This document shows, one piece after another, positions 1 through 6,246 of a stretch of 12,401 bases of DNA. Origin of the DNA: Phycisphaeraceae bacterium (GTDB taxonomy: Bacteria > Planctomycetota > Phycisphaerae > Phycisphaerales > Zrk34); NCBI GenBank assembly GCA_028281485.1, contig JANQJT010000176.1:1-12401 (forward strand). The letters are read 5' to 3'. The notes below the pieces were generated by a model. That model made no database searches, had not been told where the DNA came from, and saw only the letters and a list, made by a program, of their open reading frames with translations. Every line of letters begins with the position of its first letter. The stretch's first letter is position 1. The translations under genes were made by a program, and so were the position numbers.

Positions 1-59
1 ATCCTCGTCCTTCAATGAAGCGGAGCAGTTTAACGACCCGTCTCGGCCTTGCCAAGCGG

Positions 60-1151
60 TCATTCGGCAGGCCTATACACGTCCGTCCCGGGATGAAAAG
101 CCGCCCAACTGAACCAGAACGCGTGCATCACCACCGAATCGGCCGGGGCCCGCACCACCCGCACCCCCGATTCATCCGCCACAAGCTCGATTTCACCCCC
201 ACCAAGCCGATCCACTACCCGCCCGCCTTCCGCCGCCGCCACCGCCTCCAGCGGGTACGCCCGCGCACGATCCTCCACCTTCACGCCGATCACCGGCGTC
301 TTGTTGTCCAGCCGATCGTTCAGCGCCACCGGAAACGCCGTCTTCTGGTGACCGAAATAACGCTGATACGGGTTGCGGACGTAATCACGCTGATACCCCG
401 TATCGCGATCAACCACCGTGGCCTGCGGGTGCAGCAGCTTCCAGTTCTCAAATGACTCCACGCTCCATCGGCCCACGTGATCGAGCCGCTTGCCCGCGTT
501 GGGCCCGCTGATCGCGCCCATCCCGATCTGCGACCACAAGCCCAGCTCCTGGCGGTCATAAAACACCACGTTGGAGTTGTACAACAACCCGCTCACGCCG
601 AACTCATACGTCTTGCCGTCCACCACCCGGCTCACCACGCTCGCCGAGTCGCACAACGGACAGTAGATCACCGCGATCGCTTGCTCACCCAGCACGTCGT
701 TGACGATCTCGTGATAGTTCAGCAGCGCTACCGGGTACGCGCGCGATGCATCGCCGACCGTCACGCCGATCACGCGGTCGTCCGCGCCCAGCCAATCGAT
801 CTGGCTTGCGCGCACGACCGATGGCGGGCCGACGGGGTATCGCCCGTCATCACGCCGCGCCGCCGCCGTGGTCAGCGACGGGATGCCGTCCTTCCATGGC
901 CCGCCCCGCAGCAGCTTCTCACGCTCCACCCGCAGGTCCTGCAGGTTGTACATCTCCAGCAGGTCCGGACGCCGATTCAACACCGGCGCCGGGTCCGGGG
1001 CCGCCGCCTCGACCCGCGCACGCTCATCGAGCAGTCCGTAAGCCAGCCACGCCGAACTCACGCCGATCGCCACCACCGCGATCGACGCGAAGAAAACCCG
1101 TCCCAGCCGCACCGGACCGGACGAAACAGGCTTATTCCAGGGTTCGTGCAT
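60..1151 (-). CDS. Membrane-anchored DUF3179 domain protein
   Basis: This 363-residue protein matches the DUF3179 family, whose biochemical function is unknown. A short charged N-terminus is followed by one hydrophobic segment at about residues 19-41, which looks like an uncleaved signal anchor placing the rest outside the membrane. Family hallmarks are visible: NYHEIVND (145-152), YCPLCDSA (163-170, with the paired cysteines C164 and C167), SGLLYNSNVVFYDR (187-200), LWSQ (205-208), an HP..TVVDRDTGY stretch (241-253) and WFSWAAFHPGTDVY near the end. A short internal repeat, IGVxxxDxxRAYP, occurs at 128-140 and 288-300. The start is an ATG without an obvious Shine-Dalgarno sequence. The gene lies 51 bases after the glycosylase gene on the same strand with no terminator between, so co-transcription is likely, but no functional link is known. 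I see no terminator in the 59 bases after the stop. The family call is firm and the function open. Confidence 0.9.
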   Translation of the reverse strand: MHEPWNKPVSSGPVRLGRVFFASIAVVAIGVSSAWLAYGLLDERARVEAAAPDPAPVLNRRPDLLEMYNLQDLRVEREKLLRGGPWKDGIPSLTTAAARRDDGRYPVGPPSVVRASQIDWLGADDRVIGVTVGDASRAYPVALLNYHEIVNDVLGEQAIAVIYCPLCDSASVVSRVVDGKTYEFGVSGLLYNSNVVFYDRQELGLWSQIGMGAISGPNAGKRLDHVGRWSVESFENWKLLHPQATVVDRDTGYQRDYVRNPYQRYFGHQKTAFPVALNDRLDNKTPVIGVKVEDRARAYPLEAVAAAEGGRVVDRLGGGEIELVADESGVRVVRAPADSVVMHAFWFSWAAFHPGTDVYRPAE

Positions 1152-1202
1152 AGACAGGGTGTGCCGCCGACGGGGCGGTTATTCCCCAAGACTCTGACGG
1201 TC

Positions 1203-2024
1203 TCACGCTCGACCGGGGATCGGCAGGCCCAGCCGCTCCAGCACCTTTTGAAGGTCGTCCCACACCTTCCGACGATTGTCCGGCGTGTACTGCCGCAAAA
1301 GGTACGCCGGGTGGAACGTCGGCATCACGTCCACGCCCTGCCACTGCCGCCACTTGCCGCGCTCACGCGTGATCGCGATCTTCGGATCGCTGAGCAGATA
1401 CTTCGTCGACGTCGCGCCCAGCGTGACGATCACCTTCGGCTGAATAATCTCGATCTGACGGATCAGGTAAGGCATGCACCGTTCCGCTTCGTCGGGCGTC
1501 GGCACGCGGTTGCCCGGCGGACGCGTCTTGACGATGTTGCCGATGTACACCTGCTCACGCTCGAGTCCCATCGCCGCGATCTGTTTATCCAACAGCTGTC
1601 CGGCTCGACCCACGAACGGCCGACCCTGCTTGTCCTCGTCGGCGCCCGGTCCCTCACCGACAAACATCAGGTCCGCATCCGGATCGCCCTCGCCGAAGAC
1701 CACGTTCGTCCAGCCGTTGCGCTCCCAGTTCGCCTCCAGCCACGCGGCAATCTCATGCTCCAGCGCCTCCAGCGCACCGACCTTCTCACTGACGGACATG
1801 TTCGAACTCCTCTTCATGATGGGCTGAGGCGCTGGCGACTGAAACGGCGTAGCAGCGGAAGGGACCGGCGTCGATCGGCGGGGCGGTGGGGGGGCCGCAG
1901 GGCTGGCCCGCACCTGCACCGGTGACATCGCAGTTGGGTCCACCGGCACGCGGTCGGCACCCAGCAATCGATCGGTTTGTACCATCTGGCGGGCCCGACG
2001 CACCGCGCGAGAACTGTCAGCCAT
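1203..2024 (-). CDS. Uracil-DNA glycosylase, family 4 type, lacking the iron-sulfur cysteines
   Basis: This protein belongs to the uracil-DNA glycosylase superfamily, which removes uracil from DNA in base excision repair. Family-4-like motifs are clear in the 273-residue product: GEGPGADED (123-131), RPFVGRAGQLL (135-145), VKTRPPGN (165-172), a VTLGATS strand (200-206) and HPAYLLR (238-244). Residues 1-75 are a low-complexity, proline/alanine/arginine-rich extension. Family 4 enzymes normally bind a 4Fe-4S cluster through four cysteines. Here only C183 remains: the CxxC position reads W95-L-E-A98 and the third position is T167, 16 residues before C183, as in the Thermus enzyme as I recall it. 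The ATG at 2024 has an excellent ribosome site (AGGAAGGAG, 6-base spacing). A second ATG at 1799, just before the conserved domain, has its own (AAGAGGAG, 7-base spacing). The 5' leader contains a GGGGG/CCCCC hairpin at 2088-2101. The family is firm; cluster loss is read directly from the sequence, its consequence is inference. Confidence 0.9.
   Translation of the reverse strand: MADSSRAVRRARQMVQTDRLLGADRVPVDPTAMSPVQVRASPAAPPPPRRSTPVPSAATPFQSPAPQPIMKRSSNMSVSEKVGALEALEHEIAAWLEANWERNGWTNVVFGEGDPDADLMFVGEGPGADEDKQGRPFVGRAGQLLDKQIAAMGLEREQVYIGNIVKTRPPGNRVPTPDEAERCMPYLIRQIEIIQPKVIVTLGATSTKYLLSDPKIAITRERGKWRQWQGVDVMPTFHPAYLLRQYTPDNRRKVWDDLQKVLERLGLPIPGRA
1807..1814 (-). promoter_or_regulatory. Internal ribosome binding site, possible second start of the glycosylase
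   Basis: On the minus strand AAGAGGAG lies 7 bases before an in-frame ATG (codon 76, at 1799). A protein starting there would have 198 residues and would contain the whole conserved catalytic domain without the low-complexity extension. This may be the true start or a second, shorter product. The match could also come from coding sequence by chance. Confidence 0.4.
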
Positions 2025-2030
2025 GCCACG

Positions 2031-2039
2031 CTCCTTCCT
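2031..2039 (-). promoter_or_regulatory. Ribosome binding site of the glycosylase gene (long start)
   Basis: On the minus strand AGGAAGGAG lies 6 bases before the ATG at 2024. It is a strong Shine-Dalgarno match and supports the longer start that includes the proline-rich extension. Confidence 0.7.
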
Positions 2040-2110
2040 GGCAGCACCCCTAGCGTCCCATGAGGGCCGGTTTCGAGCAAGGCGGGTGGGGGTTCACCCC
2101 CGAGTCGCTG

Positions 2111-2166
2111 AAAAAAGATTTTGATATCCAATATGGGTTGACACCGCCACCCGGCCGATCAATAAT
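2111..2166 (+). promoter_or_regulatory. Near-consensus sigma-70-type promoter with AT-rich upstream element
   Basis: TTGACA (2138-2143, 6 of 6) is followed by a spacer of exactly 17 bases and AATAAT (2161-2166, 5 of 6). An A/T-rich tract (2111-2136) directly upstream resembles an UP element. In GC-rich surroundings this is the best promoter match I found in the window. It points into a region with no plus-strand protein gene; transcription would start near 2171-2174. Confidence 0.6.
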
Positions 2167-2197
2167 ATGGACAAGTTAGGTTTCTTTGAAAAGCAAA

Positions 2198-2503
2198 TAA
2201 CGTTGGCTGAACACGCTCCCGGCTGGGGCGCAGCTCAACCGCCATCTCCGACCAGGCGAGCGGCACCCGACACACGGGTTTCCGGCACTGTCTGGAGACC
2301 CGAACCCATGCCGATCCGCCACGTGTGGACGGCATACCAAACTCAGACCGACTTGGACCTGCACATCTCTTTTCTCGGTCTGATTGGAACCTGCGTCGGG
2401 GCGATTGAACTGAGGATGCCAGACTTGAGCTCCCGCAAGACGGCAACCCGCACGAGACCTTGAAAAGCTCACGCGGCCCCCCCGGAGCGCTTAGCCAACG
2501 TTA
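2198..2503. repeat. Long imperfect inverted repeat closing a 306-base segment
   Basis: The outer 11 bases, TAACGTTGGCT, pair perfectly with AGCCAACGTTA at the other end. After a 5-versus-3-base interruption a further 6 bases match (CGCTCC and GGAGCG). Both ends begin or end with TA. This fits either the terminal helix of an RNA or the terminal inverted repeats of a small non-autonomous element with a TA target site, as in the IS630/mariner group. No transposase gene is present. Confidence 0.6.
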
Positions 2504-2561
2504 AACGAGTTACTGGGTCGTCTCTTGTAATGGAAATCGGGTGTGGGGTGAGGCGGCCCAA

Positions 2562-2611
2562 GGGTCGGCGAGCTAGCGGTGGTCGCTAGTCTCGCCGCCC
2601 CTTCTTTTTTC
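2562..2611 (+). terminator. Strong intrinsic terminator of the candidate RNA gene
   Basis: GGCGAGCTAGCG (2567-2578) pairs with CGCTAG, a single bulged T, then CTCGCC (2584-2596), giving a 12-pair stem with a 5-base loop. It can be extended by GGG (2562-2564) with CCC (2598-2600). TTCTTTTTT (2602-2610) follows directly. The orientation is plus strand, with no plus-strand protein gene upstream. Confidence 0.75.
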
Positions 2612-2863
2612 CTCGCCCACCAACAATGCACTCACCGCCACCGATCGTTTGGCGGAACGGACTCAACCGTCGGGCACATTGAAATACGCTGGTTGTCAGG
2701 GTTCCGGGAAAAAGGCAACCGAGAATAAAAAGCACTCTCGCCCGCCGTGCCTTGAGTTGACGATCCACCGAATCGCTCGGTGGTTTTTTATGCGCCCCCG
2801 GCCCCCGCCCCCGGAAAACGATCCATGCATACATGTGTGTGCCAAACGCATCAGACCGGGCGG
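2612..2863. other. Gene-free stretch between the RNA candidate and the asparaginase gene
   Basis: No convincing protein gene is present. By eye it contains CCGCCA (2635-2640) with TGGCGG (2650-2655), and GGTTG (2691-2695), which can pair with either CAACC at 2674-2678 or CAACC at 2716-2720. The plus-strand terminator listed separately (2765-2789) follows. I found no promoter for this segment; read-through from the upstream unit is possible. No terminator for the minus-strand asparaginase gene was recognised here. Confidence 0.4.
2765..2789 (+). terminator. Intrinsic terminator, orphan
   Basis: CCACCGA (2765-2771) pairs perfectly with TCGGTGG (2777-2783) around a 5-base loop, followed by six T (2784-2789). 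The T-tract fixes the orientation as plus strand, away from the minus-strand asparaginase gene. It may back up the terminator at 2562-2611 or end a second short RNA. Confidence 0.75.
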
Positions 2864-3772
2864 TCAATCCATCGTGCCGATCTCTCGCAATCCGTTTCGA
2901 TCGCCCCACGCCCGGAACATGCCCGATGAGTTGAAGCACACGCTCACGTTGCCTCGGCGGTCCACCGCGATCAATCCGCCCGTGTCCTTACCCAACTCGT
3001 CCATCACGCGTTGAGCAGCGGCTTCGACCGAGGCGCCGGTCAGTTCCATCAGTATCGCCAGGCGACTCGCCGTGCACTGTCGCATGAAACGCTCGCCGAC
3101 ACCCGTTGTGCTCACCGCCACGCGCGCGTCCGCCCACGTGCTGGCGCCGTTGATCGCCGAGTCGCCCACGCGCCCGACCGGCTTGTTCGCCATCCCCCCG
3201 GTCGACGTTGCCGCCGCAAGTCGGCCTCCTCGATCCAGCGCCACCGCGCCCACCGTCCCCTTCGTGTCGTGATCGCGCACGATCTGTTGCCCGTCGCGCA
3301 GGCGTTGCCACTGCGCTCGCCTTGCTTCGGTGATCAACACGCTCGGCTCGATCCGCTCGAGTCCCTGCGCCGCGCCGAACCGCTGGGCCCCCGACCCGGT
3401 CAGCATCACGTGCTTCGTCTGCTCCATCACCGCCCGCGCCAGCGACACCGGATGGCGGGTCGAGGTGATATCTGTCACACAGCCGCACCCGCCGGTCGCC
3501 CCGTCCATCACCGCCGCGTCCATCTGCACGACGCCGTCCGCGTTCAACACCGAGCCGACCCCCGCGTTGTAGAGCGAGTTGTCTTCCATCGCACGCACCG
3601 CGGCTTCCGCCGCATCCAGGGCCGATTCCCCGGCCTCCAACCGACCTAAGCCCTCCGAAAGGGCGGTTTTCAGCCCCGTTTCGTACACAGACAAGGGCTC
3701 GGGCAGCTTGGCGGGATCGATATTTCCCGCTCCGCCGTGGACCACCAACACGTATGGACTTGGCTCGGTCAT
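2864..3772 (-). CDS. iaaA: Isoaspartyl peptidase / plant-type L-asparaginase (Ntn hydrolase)
   Basis: Family members hydrolyse beta-aspartyl dipeptides and L-asparagine and mature by autocleavage into two chains before a nucleophilic threonine. The 302-residue product shows the family pattern: VVHGGAGN (10-17), YNAGVGSVLNADGVVQMDAAVMDG (68-91), a PVSLARAVMEQTKHVMLTG region (108-126), and HDTKGTVGAVALD, in which T173 is the expected nucleophile and new N-terminus of the beta chain. TSTGGMANKPVGRVGDS (189-205) carries the substrate-binding threonine, arginine and aspartate, and TTGVGE follows at 222-227. I chose the ATG at 3772 because homology starts there and a -10 box lies seven bases upstream. 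A longer reading from a GTG at 3838 adds 22 charged residues with no family resemblance. There is no Shine-Dalgarno sequence. The gene diverges from rplK. The symbol is a family-level assignment; substrate preference cannot be read from sequence. Confidence 0.9.
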   Translation of the reverse strand: MTEPSPYVLVVHGGAGNIDPAKLPEPLSVYETGLKTALSEGLGRLEAGESALDAAEAAVRAMEDNSLYNAGVGSVLNADGVVQMDAAVMDGATGGCGCVTDITSTRHPVSLARAVMEQTKHVMLTGSGAQRFGAAQGLERIEPSVLITEARRAQWQRLRDGQQIVRDHDTKGTVGAVALDRGGRLAAATSTGGMANKPVGRVGDSAINGASTWADARVAVSTTGVGERFMRQCTASRLAILMELTGASVEAAAQRVMDELGKDTGGLIAVDRRGNVSVCFNSSGMFRAWGDRNGLREIGTMD

Positions 3773-3779
3773 GGCGGGG

Positions 3780-3785
3780 ATTCTA
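3780..3785 (-). promoter_or_regulatory. -10 box of a leaderless asparaginase promoter
   Basis: On the minus strand TAGAAT (5 of 6 to consensus) is separated from the ATG by exactly seven bases, so transcription would start at or next to the A of the start codon. This matches leaderless architecture and explains the missing Shine-Dalgarno sequence. The -35 region is poor. Confidence 0.5.
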
Positions 3786-3851
3786 TCCGATCGCGGGTCG
3801 GACTTTTTCTCCCGACCCCGCCGAAACGGGCTGGCCACGGCCCGGACACAT

Positions 3852-3860
3852 TGTTACACT
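3852..3860 (+). promoter_or_regulatory. Possible extended -10 promoter of rplK
   Basis: TG-T-TACACT fits an extended -10 element (TGnTAnnnT). It implies a start near 3867 and a leader of only about 26 bases before rplK. No good -35 is visible. It shares the roughly 120-base divergent region with the asparaginase promoter. Confidence 0.4.
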
Positions 3861-3892
3861 GCCCGGCTCGACAGATTCAGAGGTTTATTGCC

Positions 3893-4318
3893 ATGGCCAA
3901 GCAGGTCGTTACGACACTTAAGATTCAGGCTCCCGGCGGACAGGCGACCCCCGCTCCGCCGCTCGGCCCCGCGCTGGGGCAGGCCGGTGTTAACCCCGGT
4001 CAGTTCATCCAGCAGTTCAATGACGCCACCCGCCAACTCAACGGCAAGGTCGTCGGCTGTCTGATCACGGTCTTCAACGACCGCTCGTTCACCCTCGAGA
4101 TAAAGGCGCCCCCCGCGGCCGAGATGATCAAGGAAGCCGCCGGCATCGCCAAGGGCTCGGGTGAACCGAACAAGGACAAGGTCGGCAACCTCACCCGCGA
4201 TCAGGTCGAAGCGATCGCCAAGGAAAAGATCGCCGAGCTCAACGCCGTCGACCTCGACGCCGCCTGCCGCATCATCGCCGGCACCGCCCGCTCCATGGGC
4301 GTCACCTGCGAGCTGTAA
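3893..4318 (+). CDS. rplK: Large subunit ribosomal protein L11 (uL11)
   Basis: L11 binds the GTPase-associated region of 23S rRNA at the base of the stalk and takes part in translation factor function and the stringent response. The 141-residue product is of normal length. It shows the N-terminal proline-rich turn APPLGPALGQAGVN (21-34), the ITVFNDRSFT strand, KAPPAAEMIKEAAG and the C-terminal RNA-binding signature with GTARSMG. The ATG at 3893 gives the canonical MAKQV start and has AGAGG nine bases upstream; the frame is open 52 codons further up but without family resemblance. It is the first gene of the ribosomal protein run. secE and nusG, which precede rplK in many bacteria, are not here; a divergent asparaginase gene takes that place. 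Confidence 0.98.
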   Translation: MAKQVVTTLKIQAPGGQATPAPPLGPALGQAGVNPGQFIQQFNDATRQLNGKVVGCLITVFNDRSFTLEIKAPPAAEMIKEAAGIAKGSGEPNKDKVGNLTRDQVEAIAKEKIAELNAVDLDAACRIIAGTARSMGVTCEL

Positions 4319-4436
4319 CGAAACAACCGGGCCCCGCGCCCGCGACCGAAAAACAAAGAACGCCTGACCACGGGCCACAACAGTGGGAGTTTCGCCCCGC
4401 ACTTGAAGACGAGGGCAAACGAAAGGAGCGAGCCAG
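4319..4436 (+). other. Structured 118-base spacer between rplK and rplA
   Basis: This spacer is longer than usual for this gene pair. Visible stems are CGGGC (4328-4332) with GCCCG (4338-4342), CCAC (4375-4378) with GTGG (4383-4386), and CGAAAC (4319-4324) with GTTTCG (4389-4394), which would enclose both. No T-tract follows, so it is not an intrinsic terminator. It could hold an L1-responsive site, but I cannot recognise the L1 target fold. Confidence 0.35.
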
Positions 4437-5117
4437 ATGGCTCACCAAGGCAAGCGCTATCGCGCCGATAGCGAAAACGTCGAACGCAACGCGGCCCTGC
4501 CCCTCAGCGAGGCCGTCGCCAAGGTCAAGGCATTTAAGCCCGCCAAGTTCGACCAATCCATTGAACTTTGCATCCACCTGGGCATCGACTCCAAGCAGGC
4601 CGATCAGCTCGTCCGTGGCTCGGTCTCCCTGCCGCACGGCGTGGGCAAGGCCAAGCGCGTCGTCGCCTTCTGCCCCGATGACAAGGTCGCCGAGGCCAAG
4701 GAAGCCGGCGCCATGGAAGCCGGCGGCGAGGAACTGGTCAAGAAGATCGAGGGCGGCTGGATGGACTTCGACGTCGCCGTCGCCACGCCCGACATGATGC
4801 GCGTCATCAGCAAGCTCGGTCGCGTGCTCGGCCCCCGCGGCCTGATGCCCAGCCCCAAGGCCGGCACCGTTGACAAGGAGGTCGCCAAGACCGTCGCCGA
4901 CTACGCGGCCGGCAAGGTCGAGTACCGCAACGACGCCGGCGGCAACATCCACGCCGTCGTCGGCAAGCAGTCGTTCACCGCCGAGAAGCTGGTCGAAAAC
5001 GCCGGCCACTTCATCCAGACCATCGAGAAGCAGAAGCCCTCGGCCGTGAAGGGGCAGTACATCAAGAAGATCTCCATGTCGGGCACCATGACCCCCGGCG
5101 TGTTGGTTGAGCTGTAA
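4437..5117 (+). CDS. rplA: Large subunit ribosomal protein L1 (uL1)
   Basis: L1 forms the mobile L1 stalk that helps release deacylated tRNA from the E site, and in many bacteria it represses translation of its own operon. The 226-residue product has near-normal length. The L1 signature is complete: the PDMMRVISKLGRVLGPRGLMP stretch and PKAGTV at about residues 119-144, followed by GKVEYRND...HAVVGK. The ATG at 4437 is preceded by a strong AAGGAG with about eight bases of spacing, and this start gives the usual short basic N-terminus. It lies 118 bases after rplK and 24 bases before rplJ. Confidence 0.98.
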   Translation: MAHQGKRYRADSENVERNAALPLSEAVAKVKAFKPAKFDQSIELCIHLGIDSKQADQLVRGSVSLPHGVGKAKRVVAFCPDDKVAEAKEAGAMEAGGEELVKKIEGGWMDFDVAVATPDMMRVISKLGRVLGPRGLMPSPKAGTVDKEVAKTVADYAAGKVEYRNDAGGNIHAVVGKQSFTAEKLVENAGHFIQTIEKQKPSAVKGQYIKKISMSGTMTPGVLVEL

Positions 5118-5141
5118 GCCAAACAGGAACGGAGCATCATC

Positions 5142-5684
5142 ATGAGCAAGACAGTCAAAAACCTGATCTCCAAGGCCTACGCCAACCAGTTCGGCGACCT
5201 CACCGAAGCGATGATCATCGACGTGCGCGGCATCGAGGCCAACGAGAACAACCGCCTCCGCAGCGAGCTGGCCGGCAAGCAGATCCGCATCACTGTCGTC
5301 AAGAACTCCCTGGCCCGCGCCACCTTCAAGGACACCCCGCTCGAGCCGCTCGGCGATCTGATCGAAGGCCCCACCGCCCTGTGCTACGGCGGCGAGAGCG
5401 TCGTCAACGTCGCCCGCGAGCTGGTCGACATCGCCAAGGGCATCAAGGAACTCGAGCTCAAGGGCGCCATCATGGATGGCCAGCTCTTCGGCGCCGACGA
5501 GATCGAAGCCCTCAGCAAGTACCCCACCAGGGAAGAGGCCCAGGCCCAGGTCATCCAGGTCGTGCTCGGCCCGGCCAGCCAGGTCGCCGGCGCTCTGGTC
5601 GGACCCGGCAACACCATCGCCTCCATCCTCAAGACCATCGAAGAGAAACTCGAAAAAGGCGAGACCATCGCCAAGGTCGGCTGA
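5142..5684 (+). CDS. rplJ: Large subunit ribosomal protein L10 (uL10)
   Basis: L10 anchors the L7/L12 dimers to the ribosome; its C-terminal helix carries their docking sites. The 180-residue product shows the N-terminal RNA-binding domain (NRLRSELAGKQIRITVVKNSLARAT, about 37-61) and the GPTALCYG motif (76-83). It ends with an amphipathic helix (TIASILKTIEEKLEKGETIAKVG) for L7/L12. The ATG at 5142 has AGGAACGGAG upstream with seven bases between GGAG and the start. Only 24 bases separate it from rplA, too little for the long leader that L10-L7/L12 complexes bind in E. coli and Bacillus. Its stop codon sits in the loop of a perfect hairpin (see the next spacer). Confidence 0.98.
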   Translation: MSKTVKNLISKAYANQFGDLTEAMIIDVRGIEANENNRLRSELAGKQIRITVVKNSLARATFKDTPLEPLGDLIEGPTALCYGGESVVNVARELVDIAKGIKELELKGAIMDGQLFGADEIEALSKYPTREEAQAQVIQVVLGPASQVAGALVGPGNTIASILKTIEEKLEKGETIAKVG

Positions 5685-5794
5685 CCGACCACGACATAAC
5701 GCAAGTGCATCATCGCACGCGACTGGCCCGCTTGGGTTAAATGGCCGACGGTCGGTCACCTCTCGGGTGCGAGATACAAGAAAAGGTGTGAATC
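5675..5794 (+). promoter_or_regulatory. Alternative RNA stems in the rplJ-rplL junction
   Basis: GGTCGG (5675-5680) and CCGACC (5685-5690) form a 6-pair hairpin whose CTGA loop contains the rplJ stop codon. The overlapping TGACCGACC (5682-5690) is also perfectly complementary, over nine bases, to GGTCGGTCA (5750-5758); the two pairings exclude each other. Within the long-range loop GTGC (5705-5708) pairs with GCAC (5715-5718). A further hairpin, TCTCG/CGAGA (5761-5774), stands just upstream of the rplL ribosome site (AAAAGGTG, 6-7 bases before the ATG). Possible roles are translational coupling control, mRNA processing or stability. Only the pairings are seen; the role is inference. Confidence 0.45.
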
Positions 5795-6217
<423 letters not shown>

Positions 6218-6246
6218 GACCCCCCTCGTCCCCGTTTCGCATACGA

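Larger units (their letters stand above)
2173..2611 (+). ncRNA. Candidate structured non-coding RNA gene, unknown family
   Basis: This roughly 440-base unit lies between a strong promoter and a strong terminator and has no convincing coding frame. It folds on itself by eye. The closing helix is TAACGTTGGCT (2198-2208) with AGCCAACGTTA (2493-2503), continued after a small internal loop by CGCTCC (2214-2219) with GGAGCG (2484-2489), then a G-run/C-run pairing (2221-2228 with 2477-2483). Nested inside are AGCTCAA (2232-2238) with TTGAGCT (2425-2431), GGGTTTCC (2276-2283) with GGAGACCC (2294-2301), ATGCCG (2308-2313) with CGGCAT (2330-2335), and TCAGACCGA (2343-2351) with TCGGTCTGA (2375-2383). 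One pair, T2280-G2297, is a wobble only if the plus strand is the RNA. I looked for the conserved cores of RNase P RNA, tmRNA and SRP RNA and did not find them; it also does not look like 6S RNA. The main alternative is a MITE-like insertion. Confidence 0.45.

Noticed and set aside
1172..1180. GGGGCGGTT between the glycosylase and DUF3179 genes, resembling the rplL terminator arm
   Set aside because: Only nine bases match the 18-base repeat and no T-tract follows, so it is neither a third repeat copy nor a terminator.
477..1925. A 482-codon plus-strand open frame opposite the DUF3179 and glycosylase genes
   Set aside because: It is rich in Arg/His/Gln as expected for an antisense shadow of GC-rich genes. 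The minus-strand products have clear family motifs.
2167..2463. A 98-codon plus-strand frame inside the candidate RNA unit
   Set aside because: Its ATG lies at the -10 box, before the predicted transcription start, and there is no ribosome site or recognisable family. The sequence is dominated by inverted repeats.
2173..2503. RNase P RNA, tmRNA, SRP RNA or 6S RNA as identity of the structured region
   Set aside because: I looked for the RNase P core (GAGGAAAGTCC), the tmRNA tRNA-like 3' end and the SRP apical GGAAG loop on both strands and did not find them; the length does not fit 6S RNA. A covariance search would be decisive.
4302..5759. A 485-codon open frame on the minus strand across rplA and rplJ
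   Set aside because: It is antisense to conserved ribosomal protein genes, has the same low-complexity shadow composition, and no ribosome site or family resemblance.
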